Shown here one piece after another: positions 1 to 6,444 of a DNA stretch of 6,731 nt. The stretch is taken from assembly GCA_002314945.1 (NCBI GenBank), contig DCHV01000082.1, positions 1 to 6,731 on the forward strand, read 5' to 3'. Made by a program: the position numbers and the translations under genes. The notes beneath the pieces were generated by a model. It did no database searches. It had not been told where the DNA came from and worked only from the letters and a program-made list of their open reading frames with translations. Numbering within the stretch: the stretch's first letter is position 1; each line of letters opens with the position of its first letter. The stretch is from Prevotellaceae bacterium UBA1743 (GTDB lineage: Bacteria; Bacteroidota; Bacteroidia; Bacteroidales; Bacteroidaceae).

Positions 1-483
1 TACCGTAAAAGGAATGCTCTTGCTCTTGCCTGAAGCATGAAATTTGACAGAACCACTATACGTTCCTGCCTTCACATCCGAAAGATCCATCCCGACCCAG
101 AGCGCTTGCAGTTTGCCGCCACGGATAGAAACATCGCGTGTAAAAGGACGACCGCGGAAATCCGTTCCCTCCTGATTGAAACAAGTCATGACAGAAGCAG
201 GGATGCAGAGGCCTCCCTTGGCTTTCAGGTCGCTGAAGCTGACATGAACGTGGGATAGAGAGTCGTAAGCCATGACGCCTATCTGGAAGGTGTAATACTC
301 ACCCGTGATGGCTTGGAACGTGTTTCCACCCAGAGGCATCTGCTCGAATTGTGGAATGGAGTCGGTAGGGGTTAGCGATTTTGCACGTTCCAAAAGAAAT
401 AAGCCGAAATGGTCGCGTGCGAATGAATTTACAAAGCATGATGTGGCAAACAGAAGGGCCACAAGAATGGATTTTCGTGTCAT
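1..483 (-). CDS. Secreted GH123-like protein, N-terminal part (partial, runs off left edge)
   Basis: The first 161 codons are present; the 3' end lies outside the window. The ATG at 483 is followed by a basic N-terminus (MTRK) and a hydrophobic stretch to about residue 22. A type I cleavage after S20-F21-A22 fits. C16 (ATSC) could alternatively be a weak lipobox. Residues of about 50-161 resemble the N-terminal beta-sandwich found in Bacteroidota GH123-like/DUF6067-like glycoside hydrolase proteins: a GEYYTFQIGV stretch at 61-70, VSFSDL at 81-86, MTCFN at 99-103, a G-x-P-F segment near 111-114, ALWVGMD at 127-133 and GTYSG at 140-144. That domain precedes a catalytic barrel in the family; the barrel is not visible here, so enzymatic function is inferred. 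The gene is divergent from the oxidoreductase at 662. Family assignment rests on remembered motifs, not on a search. Confidence 0.7.
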   Translation of the reverse strand, partial: MTRKSILVALLFATSCFVNSFARDHFGLFLLERAKSLTPTDSIPQFEQMPLGGNTFQAITGEYYTFQIGVMAYDSLSHVHVSFSDLKAKGGLCIPASVMTCFNQEGTDFRGRPFTRDVSIRGGKLQALWVGMDLSDVKAGTYSGSVKFHASGKSKSIPFTV

Positions 484-510
484 ATAGTATCTTTCAGCAA
501 AAAATTTGTG

Positions 511-518
511 CAAATATA
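511..518 (-). promoter_or_regulatory. Candidate -7 box for the leftward GH123-like gene
   Basis: Read on the minus strand this is TATATTTG, a match to the Bacteroidota -7 pattern TAnnTTTG, 28 bp before the ATG at 483. The nearest TTTG that could act as a -33 box (543-546) is 24 bp away, longer than the usual 19-21, so the promoter is only moderately supported. The expected leader is about 20 nt. Confidence 0.4.
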
Positions 519-584
519 TCATTTTTTCTTTAGAAAATATTGCAAAATCATATCAATGAAGAGAACCAGCATGTAAAAACAATA

Positions 585-599
585 TTTTGTGTAACAAAA
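585..599. repeat. Short inverted repeat just upstream of the -33 box
   Basis: TTTTGT (585-590) and ACAAAA (594-599) form perfect 6-bp arms around GTA. The element sits immediately upstream of the TTTG at 601-604 in the divergent intergenic region. The position suits an operator, but arms this short in AT-rich DNA can arise by chance. Confidence 0.35.
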
Positions 600-600
600 G

Positions 601-632
601 TTTGAATGAAAATCATATTATTCCTAACTTTG
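601..632 (+). promoter_or_regulatory. Bacteroidota-type promoter of the oxidoreductase/DUF6807 unit
   Basis: TTTG at 601-604 and TAACTTTG at 625-632 match the Bacteroidota sigma consensus (TTTG, then TAnnTTTG), with a 20-bp spacer, inside the usual 19-21. Transcription should start around 636-640, leaving a leader of roughly 22-26 nt before the ATG at 662. This placement rules out the upstream in-frame TTG at 587 as the translation start, because it lies upstream of the promoter itself. Confidence 0.75.
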
Positions 633-661
633 CGAGAAAAGTAAACCAAAAACATACGATT

Positions 662-2062
662 ATGACACGTTTCACACGAAGGAACTTCTTGAAATCATCT
701 CTTGTTCTGGGAACTGCATGTAGCATTCTTCCAAGTAACGCTACGCCCTTGTACATTCCGAGTAAGGTAATGAAAGGCGAAACAGCACCCTCCAACCGTA
801 TCCATATCGGCCTGATAGGTGCTGGACGTATAGCAAAGGATCATGATTTGCCTGGTGTACTAAACCTGCCAGACACACGTGTGGTAGCTGTATGTGACCT
901 CGATGCCAAACGTCTCGAAAATGCCCGTTCTACCGTAGAAAAGTATTATATGGAGAAGGAGAATGAAAAGGAGGTGAATGTACGCACATACGAACATTAC
1001 GAAGAACTACTGGCGCAAGAGGATATCGATGCTGTCGTAATCTGTACACCCGACCATTGGCATGCCAAGATAGCAATAGAGGCAGCACGTGCGGGAAAGG
1101 ATATCTATCTGGAGAAACCTACCTCGCTCACCATAGAGGAAGGTCGCTTGCTCAGCAATGCCGTAAACGCATCGGGTGTCATCTTCCAGTTGGGTACCCA
1201 GCAACGCTCGATGCCTCAGTTCAGATTTGCCTGTGAACTGGTACGCAACGGACGCATCGGTAAGTTGGAAGAGGTGGAGATACGTCTGCCTGGAGATCCC
1301 GCAGGAGGTAATGCCACAGAAATGCCTATTCCCGAAGGCTTCAACTATGAGAAATGGCTTGGCACCACTCCCTACGTGCCCTATACCGTAGATCGCGTGC
1401 ATCCACATGAAGGCTATGGACGTCCCGGATGGTTACGTTGCCAACAGTTTGGAGCTGGTATGATCACAGGATGGGGCAATCACCATTTCGATATCGCACA
1501 TTGGGCAATGGGAACAGAATACACGGGTCCCGTGGAGATAAAAGGTGAGGCAGCATTTGCCCATGAAGGCCTTTGGGACGTGCATGGGGATTATCATACA
1601 GAGATGAAATATGCCAATGGTGTAATCGTACGTGGCGTGACGGAATCCCCGGAGAAACCCAATGGAGTGTGGTTCAAGGGCTCTGAGGGATGGCTCTACG
1701 TATGCCGAGGTTCATACAAGGCATCTGCCAACGAACCTGACACGAATGCTTCCTCCCCTCTGCAAGCGTCCGACACGAAAATTCTGAAGGAAAAACTGAA
1801 GGAGACAGATATTCACCTAATCGAGAGCGACAACCATCACAGAAACTGGATTGATGCGGTGAAATCGCGCATTCCGGCTATTTCGCCTGCCGAAGTGGGA
1901 CATCGCTCCTGCTCTGCCTGTCTATTGCAGCACATCGCCATGTTACTAAAACGACCCCTACGTTGGGATCCCGTGATGGAACGCTTCCTCAATGACGACG
2001 AGGCAAATGCCATGTTGAGCCGTCCCATGCGCTTCCCCTATCAAATAGCGAAAAGTTGGTAA
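662..2062 (+). CDS. Tat-exported Gfo/Idh/MocA family oxidoreductase
   Basis: A 466-residue protein. Residues 5-11 (TRRNFLK) are a near-perfect twin-arginine motif followed by a hydrophobic region, so it is predicted to be exported folded with bound NAD(P). The Rossmann fold begins near residue 46, with the dinucleotide loop G53-x-G55-x-x-A58 and an acidic D79 ending beta 2. CTPDHWH is at 128-134 and E151-K152-P153 is the family EKP motif, whose lysine is usually in the active site. The C-terminal Gfo/Idh substrate domain carries GWGNHHFDIAHW at 270-281. Family members oxidise, reduce or epimerise sugars and related polyols; the substrate here is not determinable. The ATG at 662 is preferred over the in-frame TTG at 587 because the Tat motif then sits at the N-terminus and the promoter lies between the two. 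It is the first gene of a two-gene unit, with the next ORF 4 bp downstream. Confidence 0.92.
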   Translation: MTRFTRRNFLKSSLVLGTACSILPSNATPLYIPSKVMKGETAPSNRIHIGLIGAGRIAKDHDLPGVLNLPDTRVVAVCDLDAKRLENARSTVEKYYMEKENEKEVNVRTYEHYEELLAQEDIDAVVICTPDHWHAKIAIEAARAGKDIYLEKPTSLTIEEGRLLSNAVNASGVIFQLGTQQRSMPQFRFACELVRNGRIGKLEEVEIRLPGDPAGGNATEMPIPEGFNYEKWLGTTPYVPYTVDRVHPHEGYGRPGWLRCQQFGAGMITGWGNHHFDIAHWAMGTEYTGPVEIKGEAAFAHEGLWDVHGDYHTEMKYANGVIVRGVTESPEKPNGVWFKGSEGWLYVCRGSYKASANEPDTNASSPLQASDTKILKEKLKETDIHLIESDNHHRNWIDAVKSRIPAISPAEVGHRSCSACLLQHIAMLLKRPLRWDPVMERFLNDDEANAMLSRPMRFPYQIAKSW

Positions 2063-2066
2063 GGAG

Positions 2067-3257
2067 ATGAAACGTAAATACATAATCCAGGCAGTAGGCG
2101 TTCTCGTATTCGTGTCATGTACACGTCGGACGATTTACATCAGCAACGATGAATTACCAACTGGCACTCAAGTCGTTTGCATACCTCTGACTCATACATT
2201 GAGGAACGCATCTCTGACGGAAGTAACTGACGGCAAAAAAATACCATTGGCCTGCCAAGTGGCAAGGGATAGTCTCTATTTCAAAGTGAAACAGAGTCAA
2301 CAGGATCCCTTGGTGAGAAAATTCGAAGTAAGTAAATCGAAAGTCAACTCACAAGAACCCACTATGAAGGCTACCGACGATGGTGAATCTATCACTCTCT
2401 CCAGCGGTAACAGGAATATCCTGTCCTATCACTATGCCATACAACAGGTTCCCAAGGGGGTAAGAAACATCTTTGCACGTAGTGGCTTTATTCATCCGGC
2501 CCATACTCCATCCGGATTTACTCTGACACGCATCCTGGCAGAAGATCATCGTCATCATTATGGCATCTGGAATCCCTGGACACACGTGGAATACAAAGGG
2601 AAGCTCTATGACCTATGGAACTTGGGCGACAGTTTAGGTACCGTACGTGCCAAGAGTGTGGATAAGGTATATCAAGGAGAGGTGATGGCTGGGGTGGATG
2701 CTTCGTTGGAACATGTCGCTTTCACTCCCGATGAAGGGGAGGTGAAGCTGATGGATGAGCAATGGCTCATACGTGCCTATGAAACGGAGGATGGTTTTCT
2801 CTGGGATTTCGAGTCTCATCTGACTCCATGCACGGCAGAACCTGTCATCATCCGTGCCTATCGATACCAAGGATTCAGCATTCGCGCAAATGAATACTGG
2901 ACGAGGGAAAACTCGCACATGATGACTTCGGAAGGCAAAGAACGGCCTCAGATAGATGGTTCGCACGCACGATGGATCTATACACAGGGCGATACAGGTA
3001 ATGCCACCCAAGGTGGTTTCCTCTTCATGGCTTCACCAGAAAACCAGAACGCACCCGAACCTTTGCGTATATGGAACGAGGAAGCCAATGGTGGAAGAGG
3101 CGATGTGTTTGTGAATTTCTGTCCTGCAAAAAACGAGGATATTATACTACAACCGTATCAAACCTATGTGTTCCGCTACCGAGTCTTGACGTATGATGGC
3201 ACGATGAATGCATGGAAAGCTGAACGATTGTGGCAATCATATATACACAGACGATAA
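2067..3257 (+). CDS. DUF6807 (PmoA-like) family lipoprotein
   Basis: A 396-residue protein starting with MKRK, a hydrophobic core and a lipoprotein-like FVSC at 15-18, so C18 is the probable lipidated residue. No acidic run follows the cysteine, so surface export is not suggested. Residues of about 20-100 form an N-terminal beta-rich region. The following domain resembles DUF6807 (Pfam PF14100): RSGFIHP at 138-144, then a histidine-rich DHRHHYGIW at 160-168, the family's most recognisable feature, and a beta-rich remainder. Pfam's historical name for this domain, 'Methane oxygenase PmoA', should not be read as particulate methane monooxygenase: this is a soluble-type exported protein without the membrane helices of that subunit. 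Its biochemical role is not established to my knowledge. The AGGAG at 2062-2066 overlaps the upstream stop codon and abuts the ATG, suggesting translational coupling with the oxidoreductase. Confidence 0.85.
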   Translation: MKRKYIIQAVGVLVFVSCTRRTIYISNDELPTGTQVVCIPLTHTLRNASLTEVTDGKKIPLACQVARDSLYFKVKQSQQDPLVRKFEVSKSKVNSQEPTMKATDDGESITLSSGNRNILSYHYAIQQVPKGVRNIFARSGFIHPAHTPSGFTLTRILAEDHRHHYGIWNPWTHVEYKGKLYDLWNLGDSLGTVRAKSVDKVYQGEVMAGVDASLEHVAFTPDEGEVKLMDEQWLIRAYETEDGFLWDFESHLTPCTAEPVIIRAYRYQGFSIRANEYWTRENSHMMTSEGKERPQIDGSHARWIYTQGDTGNATQGGFLFMASPENQNAPEPLRIWNEEANGGRGDVFVNFCPAKNEDIILQPYQTYVFRYRVLTYDGTMNAWKAERLWQSYIHRR

Positions 3258-3261
3258 TAAA

Positions 3262-3290
3262 AAAAGGACGCTACTGATTTGCGTCCTTTT
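3262..3290. terminator. Bidirectional intrinsic terminator at the convergent junction
   Basis: AAAAGGACGC (3262-3271) pairs perfectly with GCGTCCTTTT (3281-3290) around a 9-nt loop. Read leftward, the GC-rich stem is followed by TTTTTTT and then ATTAT, a strong U tract ending the five-gene operon. Read rightward, it is followed by TTTTCCTTTT, a weaker tract for the DUF6807 gene. The hairpin overlaps the stop codon and last codons of the leftward hypothetical gene. Confidence 0.88.
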
Positions 3291-3648
3291 CCTTTTCCCA
3301 TGATTCCCATTCCTTCATCGCTTCCTGCCAATCGGTAGCCTCACCACTCTGGATTGCTTCCTGCTGGCGAAGGAATTCGTCTTTTGCCTTGTCCCTCGCC
3401 CGTTTCTCCTTCATAGCGGCAATAGTGGCATCATCCAGAATATGGATGGCTCCACGACGGACGGCCTCCTGTAGCTCCTCGGGACCGAAGGCCTTTCCTG
3501 GTACGTTGAAATCGGCAATATTAAACTCGAAATCCACCCGTAACTGATGACGTATCATCTTCTGTTGGAATCGGGTACCTGCATTCTTGCGATGCAAGAG
3601 TTTGCCAATGATTTCTATCTCGCGTTGAGAAAACTTATTTCTGCCCAT
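3271..3648 (-). CDS. Hypothetical protein, conserved-looking, charged C-terminal helix
   Basis: A 125-residue cytoplasmic protein with no signal peptide or membrane segment. I do not recognise a functional family. Residues 1-40 are basic (MGRNKF at 1-6, RFQQKMIRHQLR at 26-37), followed by a hydrophobic/aromatic stretch with FEFNIADFNVPGKAFG at 40-55. Residues of about 72-125 are highly charged and probably one long helix rich in K, E, R and W. It reads like a lineage-specific conserved protein. The ATG at 3648 is preferred over the in-frame TTG at 3663, because GGAGAAAGGG lies just upstream of the ATG as a plausible ribosome binding site and the protein then starts with MGRNKF. The start overlaps the end of yggS by 14 bp, so the two are probably translationally coupled. 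It is the last gene before the terminator at 3262-3290. Confidence 0.8.
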   Translation of the reverse strand: MGRNKFSQREIEIIGKLLHRKNAGTRFQQKMIRHQLRVDFEFNIADFNVPGKAFGPEELQEAVRRGAIHILDDATIAAMKEKRARDKAKDEFLRQQEAIQSGEATDWQEAMKEWESWEKEKDANQ

Positions 3649-4321
3649 AATCCCTTTCTCCAAATATGCGACTGCCTACACGTACCAAGGTGCTTCCGTG
3701 GCGTACAGCAATGTGATAGTCTTCGCTCATACCCCAGGAACATTCACGGAAAGTAGGATCCTGAGCAAAGAATGTGTTTTTGGCGTCCAAAAAGAACTGA
3801 TGCGCACGCTCAAACTCGTCAGCTATCTGCTTCTCGTCATCCACATGACTGGCCATACACATGATACCAGCCAAAGGTGCATGTGACATCTGACGCCAAG
3901 TCCCCTGAGTAAGATAATCCCAAGCCTCATTTATGGTAAAGCCAAACTTGGTATCCTCCTGTGCAAGATGTAATTGCAACAGGCAAGGAATAACCCGTCC
4001 GACACGTGATGCTTCTTTCTCTATCTGAGTATGAAGGTGAGGTGTATCGACAGAATGTATCATACGGACGAAGGGGACAATCTGTCGCACCTTGTTGGTC
4101 TGCAAATGTCCGATGAAGTGCCACTCTATGTCCGCAGGCAACTGCTCGTACTTCTTAACCACTTCCTGTACATGATTCTCGCCAAAAATCCGTTGTCCCG
4201 CCTCGTAAGCTTCCATAATCATGGAAGTGGGGTGGTATTTGCTCACAGCCACCAATCGAGTGGAATGGGGGAGCTGTGAGCTGACAAATTGAAGGTTTTC
4301 CCTAATCGTCTTGTGACACAT
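3635..4321 (-). CDS. yggS: YggS family pyridoxal phosphate homeostasis protein
   Basis: A 228-residue PLP-binding protein of the YggS/PROSC (PLPBP) family, related to the N-terminal barrel of alanine racemase. The family binds PLP without known catalysis and buffers cofactor supply and amino acid/keto acid balance in the cytoplasm. Visible hallmarks are LVAVSKYHP at 23-31, with K28 the expected Schiff-base lysine; RIFGENHVQE and EWHFIGHLQTNK in the N-terminal half; and near the C-terminus GMSEDYHIAVRHGSTLVRVG followed by IFGERDY. These cover the whole barrel, and the length is normal. The ATG at 4321 gives the usual short family N-terminus. An in-frame TTG at 4378 would add 19 residues unlike the family, deep inside the upstream gene. 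The start overlaps the upstream DUF4494-like gene by 20 bp, and the end overlaps the next gene by 14 bp. Confidence 0.95.
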   Translation of the reverse strand: MCHKTIRENLQFVSSQLPHSTRLVAVSKYHPTSMIMEAYEAGQRIFGENHVQEVVKKYEQLPADIEWHFIGHLQTNKVRQIVPFVRMIHSVDTPHLHTQIEKEASRVGRVIPCLLQLHLAQEDTKFGFTINEAWDYLTQGTWRQMSHAPLAGIMCMASHVDDEKQIADEFERAHQFFLDAKNTFFAQDPTFRECSWGMSEDYHIAVRHGSTLVRVGSRIFGERDYGQK

Positions 4322-4754
4322 ATTTGAATACGTCCAGAATGGGCGTCTCCGTAATAGACACAATCTTATAGTCACCAAGCGTGCTTGCCATGTACTTGTC
4401 CAACTGCTTCAGAGCATCACGAAAATCAATTGCCTTGACCAACATGAACTGGTTGGAATATTTCTCTTCTCCAGTCTTTTCATCAAGGGAAATAAATGCC
4501 ACCTTGGCCTTGAACCAACGATCAGCCTGATTGTCGTCGCTATCGAATAGTTCGCTTATCTTGACGCGACGTATGTTGGAGACAATGAATTCCCCTGTCA
4601 TGAATGGGGTAATCTCCTCGATGAAACGTTTCTCTGCTTCGGTAAAACTGAGTGCATCCACCAAATAGGTGTCCGTCACGGTCTTAGTCTTCAATCCCTC
4701 CGCATCGAGGGGCTTGTCATACTTAACCTTACACTCGAACCAATCTGAACTCAT
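4302..4754 (-). CDS. DUF4494-like protein
   Basis: A 150-residue soluble protein resembling the DUF4494 family, known mainly from Bacteroidota and of unknown function. Characteristic features are the N-terminal WFECKVKYDK at 5-14, YLVDALSFTEAE at 30-41, a central GEFIVSNIRRVKISELF stretch at 54-70, a second W-F-K-A-K strand with LDEKTGEEKYSN, and a C-terminal ETPILDVF. The repeated 'WF-x-x-K' strands suggest an alpha/beta fold with internal similarity between the halves; this is inference. There is no signal peptide, so it is cytoplasmic. It lies 18 bp after the lipoprotein gene and overlaps yggS by 20 bp. The close pairing with yggS suggests linked expression but does not establish a shared function. 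Confidence 0.85.
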   Translation of the reverse strand: MSSDWFECKVKYDKPLDAEGLKTKTVTDTYLVDALSFTEAEKRFIEEITPFMTGEFIVSNIRRVKISELFDSDDNQADRWFKAKVAFISLDEKTGEEKYSNQFMLVKAIDFRDALKQLDKYMASTLGDYKIVSITETPILDVFKYVSQDD

Positions 4755-4772
4755 ATTCTATATTTCAATATG

Positions 4773-5453
4773 TTACTGCTTCTTCATTGCCCATCCCACC
4801 TTGAGTCCGTTGTAGCTACTCAAAAGGCTGCTCAAAGTGCTGTTCAACTGACTTGCTGCATTGGCGATAGACAACAACTTATCAGCTCCAAACAGCATAT
4901 ACATTTCACCCAAGTTGATAGTCGCTGTGCATGAGAAAGAAGCAAGTCCCAATGCACCCTTGATGACCATAACATGACTGTTGTTGTCGTACGTGTATGT
5001 GCCAGTATAGGATTTTCCGCCAAGTGAGATTGCACAAGTGCCATCGGAATTGAAGGTAAAAGTACTTTTTCCTGCGGTAAAGCCCATCTTCTTCAATTGT
5101 GAGTTTAGGCTACTCTCAATCTTACTGCTGGCAATCGTACTACCTAATTGTGCCAACATGTTTTCACTCTCGAATACCACCTTGGGATTGGTATATGTCC
5201 AAGTGCCGATAAAGGATTCCTGAGTAGTGCCACCAGAAAGCAAATCACCAAGAATACCACCTAAGATGTCGCCAGTAGAAGCTGTAGCCAAAGAGGAAAG
5301 GGCAGAACCCAGAACATCGGTAGTACCAGATGAGGAAGTAGAAGATGAGTTGGCAGACACAAGCTTTCCTGTACTTGTACCTCCAAGCATGGAGCATCCG
5401 CTCAGGCACATTGTCGTAGAAATTACGATTGCATACAAAATTTTGTTGTTCAT
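4773..5453 (-). CDS. DUF4923-like lipoprotein
   Basis: A 226-residue protein with a clear lipoprotein signal: short basic start, hydrophobic core, lipobox LSGC at 17-20, lipidated C20. The next residues (SMLGGTSTG) lack the acidic run that serves as a surface-export signal in Bacteroidota lipoproteins, so a periplasm-facing anchor is likelier. Residues of about 24-75 are a low-complexity Ser/Thr/Gly/Leu-rich linker. From about 80 comes a compact beta-rich domain starting with FIGTWTYTNPKVVFESENMLA, containing FTFNSDGTC and GTYTYDNNSHVMVIKG and ending in GLKVGWAMKKQ, as in the DUF4923 family. The GTW opening and barrel-like strand pattern recall lipocalin-like folds, which is inference. Function is unknown. 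The start is AT-rich with no Shine-Dalgarno. It lies 21 bp after the pseudouridine synthase gene, with no terminator between them. Confidence 0.85.
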   Translation of the reverse strand: MNNKILYAIVISTTMCLSGCSMLGGTSTGKLVSANSSSTSSSGTTDVLGSALSSLATASTGDILGGILGDLLSGGTTQESFIGTWTYTNPKVVFESENMLAQLGSTIASSKIESSLNSQLKKMGFTAGKSTFTFNSDGTCAISLGGKSYTGTYTYDNNSHVMVIKGALGLASFSCTATINLGEMYMLFGADKLLSIANAASQLNSTLSSLLSSYNGLKVGWAMKKQ

Positions 5454-5474
5454 AATCTTTTAAATATAAATAAA

Positions 5475-6389
5475 TTAACGTTCTTCTGAATTGAATAATT
5501 TAGTAAATGGGGTAGGGAACGGAGTCTCGAATTCCATGGGTTCTTTTGTGACGGGATGATAGAAATAGAGTCGATAAGCATGGAGGGCTAATCGTCCGAT
5601 AGGATTGCAACCGTTTCCGTATTTCGTATCGCCTGCCACAGGTAAACCAAGGTCTTTCATGTGGACACGAATCTGATTCTTTCGTCCCGTCTCGAGTTTC
5701 ATTTCGGCCAACGTAAGTCCACGATGAACTTTCAGACGATGGTAATATGTAGTGGCTTCTTTACCTCCATTATCTACAGGGCTACTGTAGGTGATAAAGG
5801 ATTTGCTATCTTTCAGCCAGGAATGAACTTTACCGCCTTCTTGTTCCATTTCACCGCAGAGAACGGCTACATATCTACGGTCATAAACAAGTTCGTGCCA
5901 ATTATGTTCGAGAACCTGTTCCACCTCTATGTTTTTGGCGTACATCATAAGACCGCTGGTCTCACGATCAAGACGGTGAACCACATGTGCCCGGCAACGG
6001 AAATGTCTTTTCTCGAAATACTCGTCCAATACGGTTTTTACGGAATATTGTTCTGGAGAAGAAGCCATGCTAAGGATTCCTTCCGCCTTGTGAATAACAA
6101 TCAGATCCTTGTCCTCGTAGATTATCTTGACATATTTGTTCTGAAGTTCCGTAGAACGCTTGTGACGGCTCACGCGAACCATCATGCCCGTTTTCAGTAC
6201 GTAATCAAACTGAGTGACCAGCTTACGATCCACGGTAACTGCATGACCTTTGAGTAAATCTTTAGCTTTGTTGCGACTAATGCCGGACATTTGCGTCATG
6301 AGAAAATCCATCAACGTACTATCTTTACGCACAGGCAACTCAATGTATTTTGTGGCGGCATATTCCGCTCCAGACATGTTCTTCTGCAT
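5475..6389 (-). CDS. RluA family RNA pseudouridine synthase
   Basis: A 304-residue enzyme that isomerises uridine to pseudouridine in RNA, probably rRNA or tRNA; the exact target site cannot be told from sequence. Residues of about 18-75 form an S4 RNA-binding domain (ISRNKAKDLLKGHAVTVD). The catalytic domain follows: IIYEDKDLIVIHKAEGIL from about 89, then HRLDRETSG at 138-146 with D141 the expected catalytic aspartate, ETGRKNQIRVHM at 233-244, GDTKYG at 253-258 and LALHA at 267-271. The 'HKAEG' replaces the more common NKPAG, a variation I associate with Bacteroidota paralogues. The ATG at 6389 fits the candidate promoter; M5 (ATG at 6377) is an alternative start that would leave the S4 domain intact. 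It is the first gene of the leftward operon. Confidence 0.93.
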   Translation of the reverse strand: MQKNMSGAEYAATKYIELPVRKDSTLMDFLMTQMSGISRNKAKDLLKGHAVTVDRKLVTQFDYVLKTGMMVRVSRHKRSTELQNKYVKIIYEDKDLIVIHKAEGILSMASSPEQYSVKTVLDEYFEKRHFRCRAHVVHRLDRETSGLMMYAKNIEVEQVLEHNWHELVYDRRYVAVLCGEMEQEGGKVHSWLKDSKSFITYSSPVDNGGKEATTYYHRLKVHRGLTLAEMKLETGRKNQIRVHMKDLGLPVAGDTKYGNGCNPIGRLALHAYRLYFYHPVTKEPMEFETPFPTPFTKLFNSEER

Positions 6390-6409
6390 CTCTTTTTCTA
6401 AATTCCATG

Positions 6410-6417
6410 CAAAGTTA
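6410..6417 (-). promoter_or_regulatory. Candidate -7 box for the leftward five-gene operon
   Basis: On the minus strand this is TAACTTTG, identical to the -7 box of the rightward promoter at 625-632. It lies 20 bp before the ATG at 6389. No good TTTG is found 19-21 bp upstream (the minus strand there reads TTCTT), so the -33 element is weak and activation or a different promoter may be needed. Confidence 0.5.
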
Positions 6418-6444
6418 TGGAAACTTACTAAAATAAAGAAGAGA

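Noticed and set aside
37..487. Plus-strand short open frames at the left end
   Set aside because: They are shadows of the minus-strand GH123-like gene, which shows a signal peptide and family-like motifs throughout.
1007..1408. 133-codon minus-strand open frame
   Set aside because: It is antisense within the oxidoreductase gene, whose motifs are continuous through this region.
3271..3663. TTG start for the hypothetical gene
   Set aside because: The bases after the TTG look like the ribosome binding site (GGAGAAAGGG) for the ATG at 3648.
3635..4378. Longer yggS form starting at a TTG
   Set aside because: The 19 extra residues (with a run of arginines) do not resemble the family N-terminus and extend further into the DUF4494-like gene. 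The ATG at 4321 gives the normal length.
5661..6257. 198-codon plus-strand open frame
   Set aside because: It lies wholly antisense to the well-supported RluA-family gene, has no recognisable domain and no promoter or ribosome site of its own.
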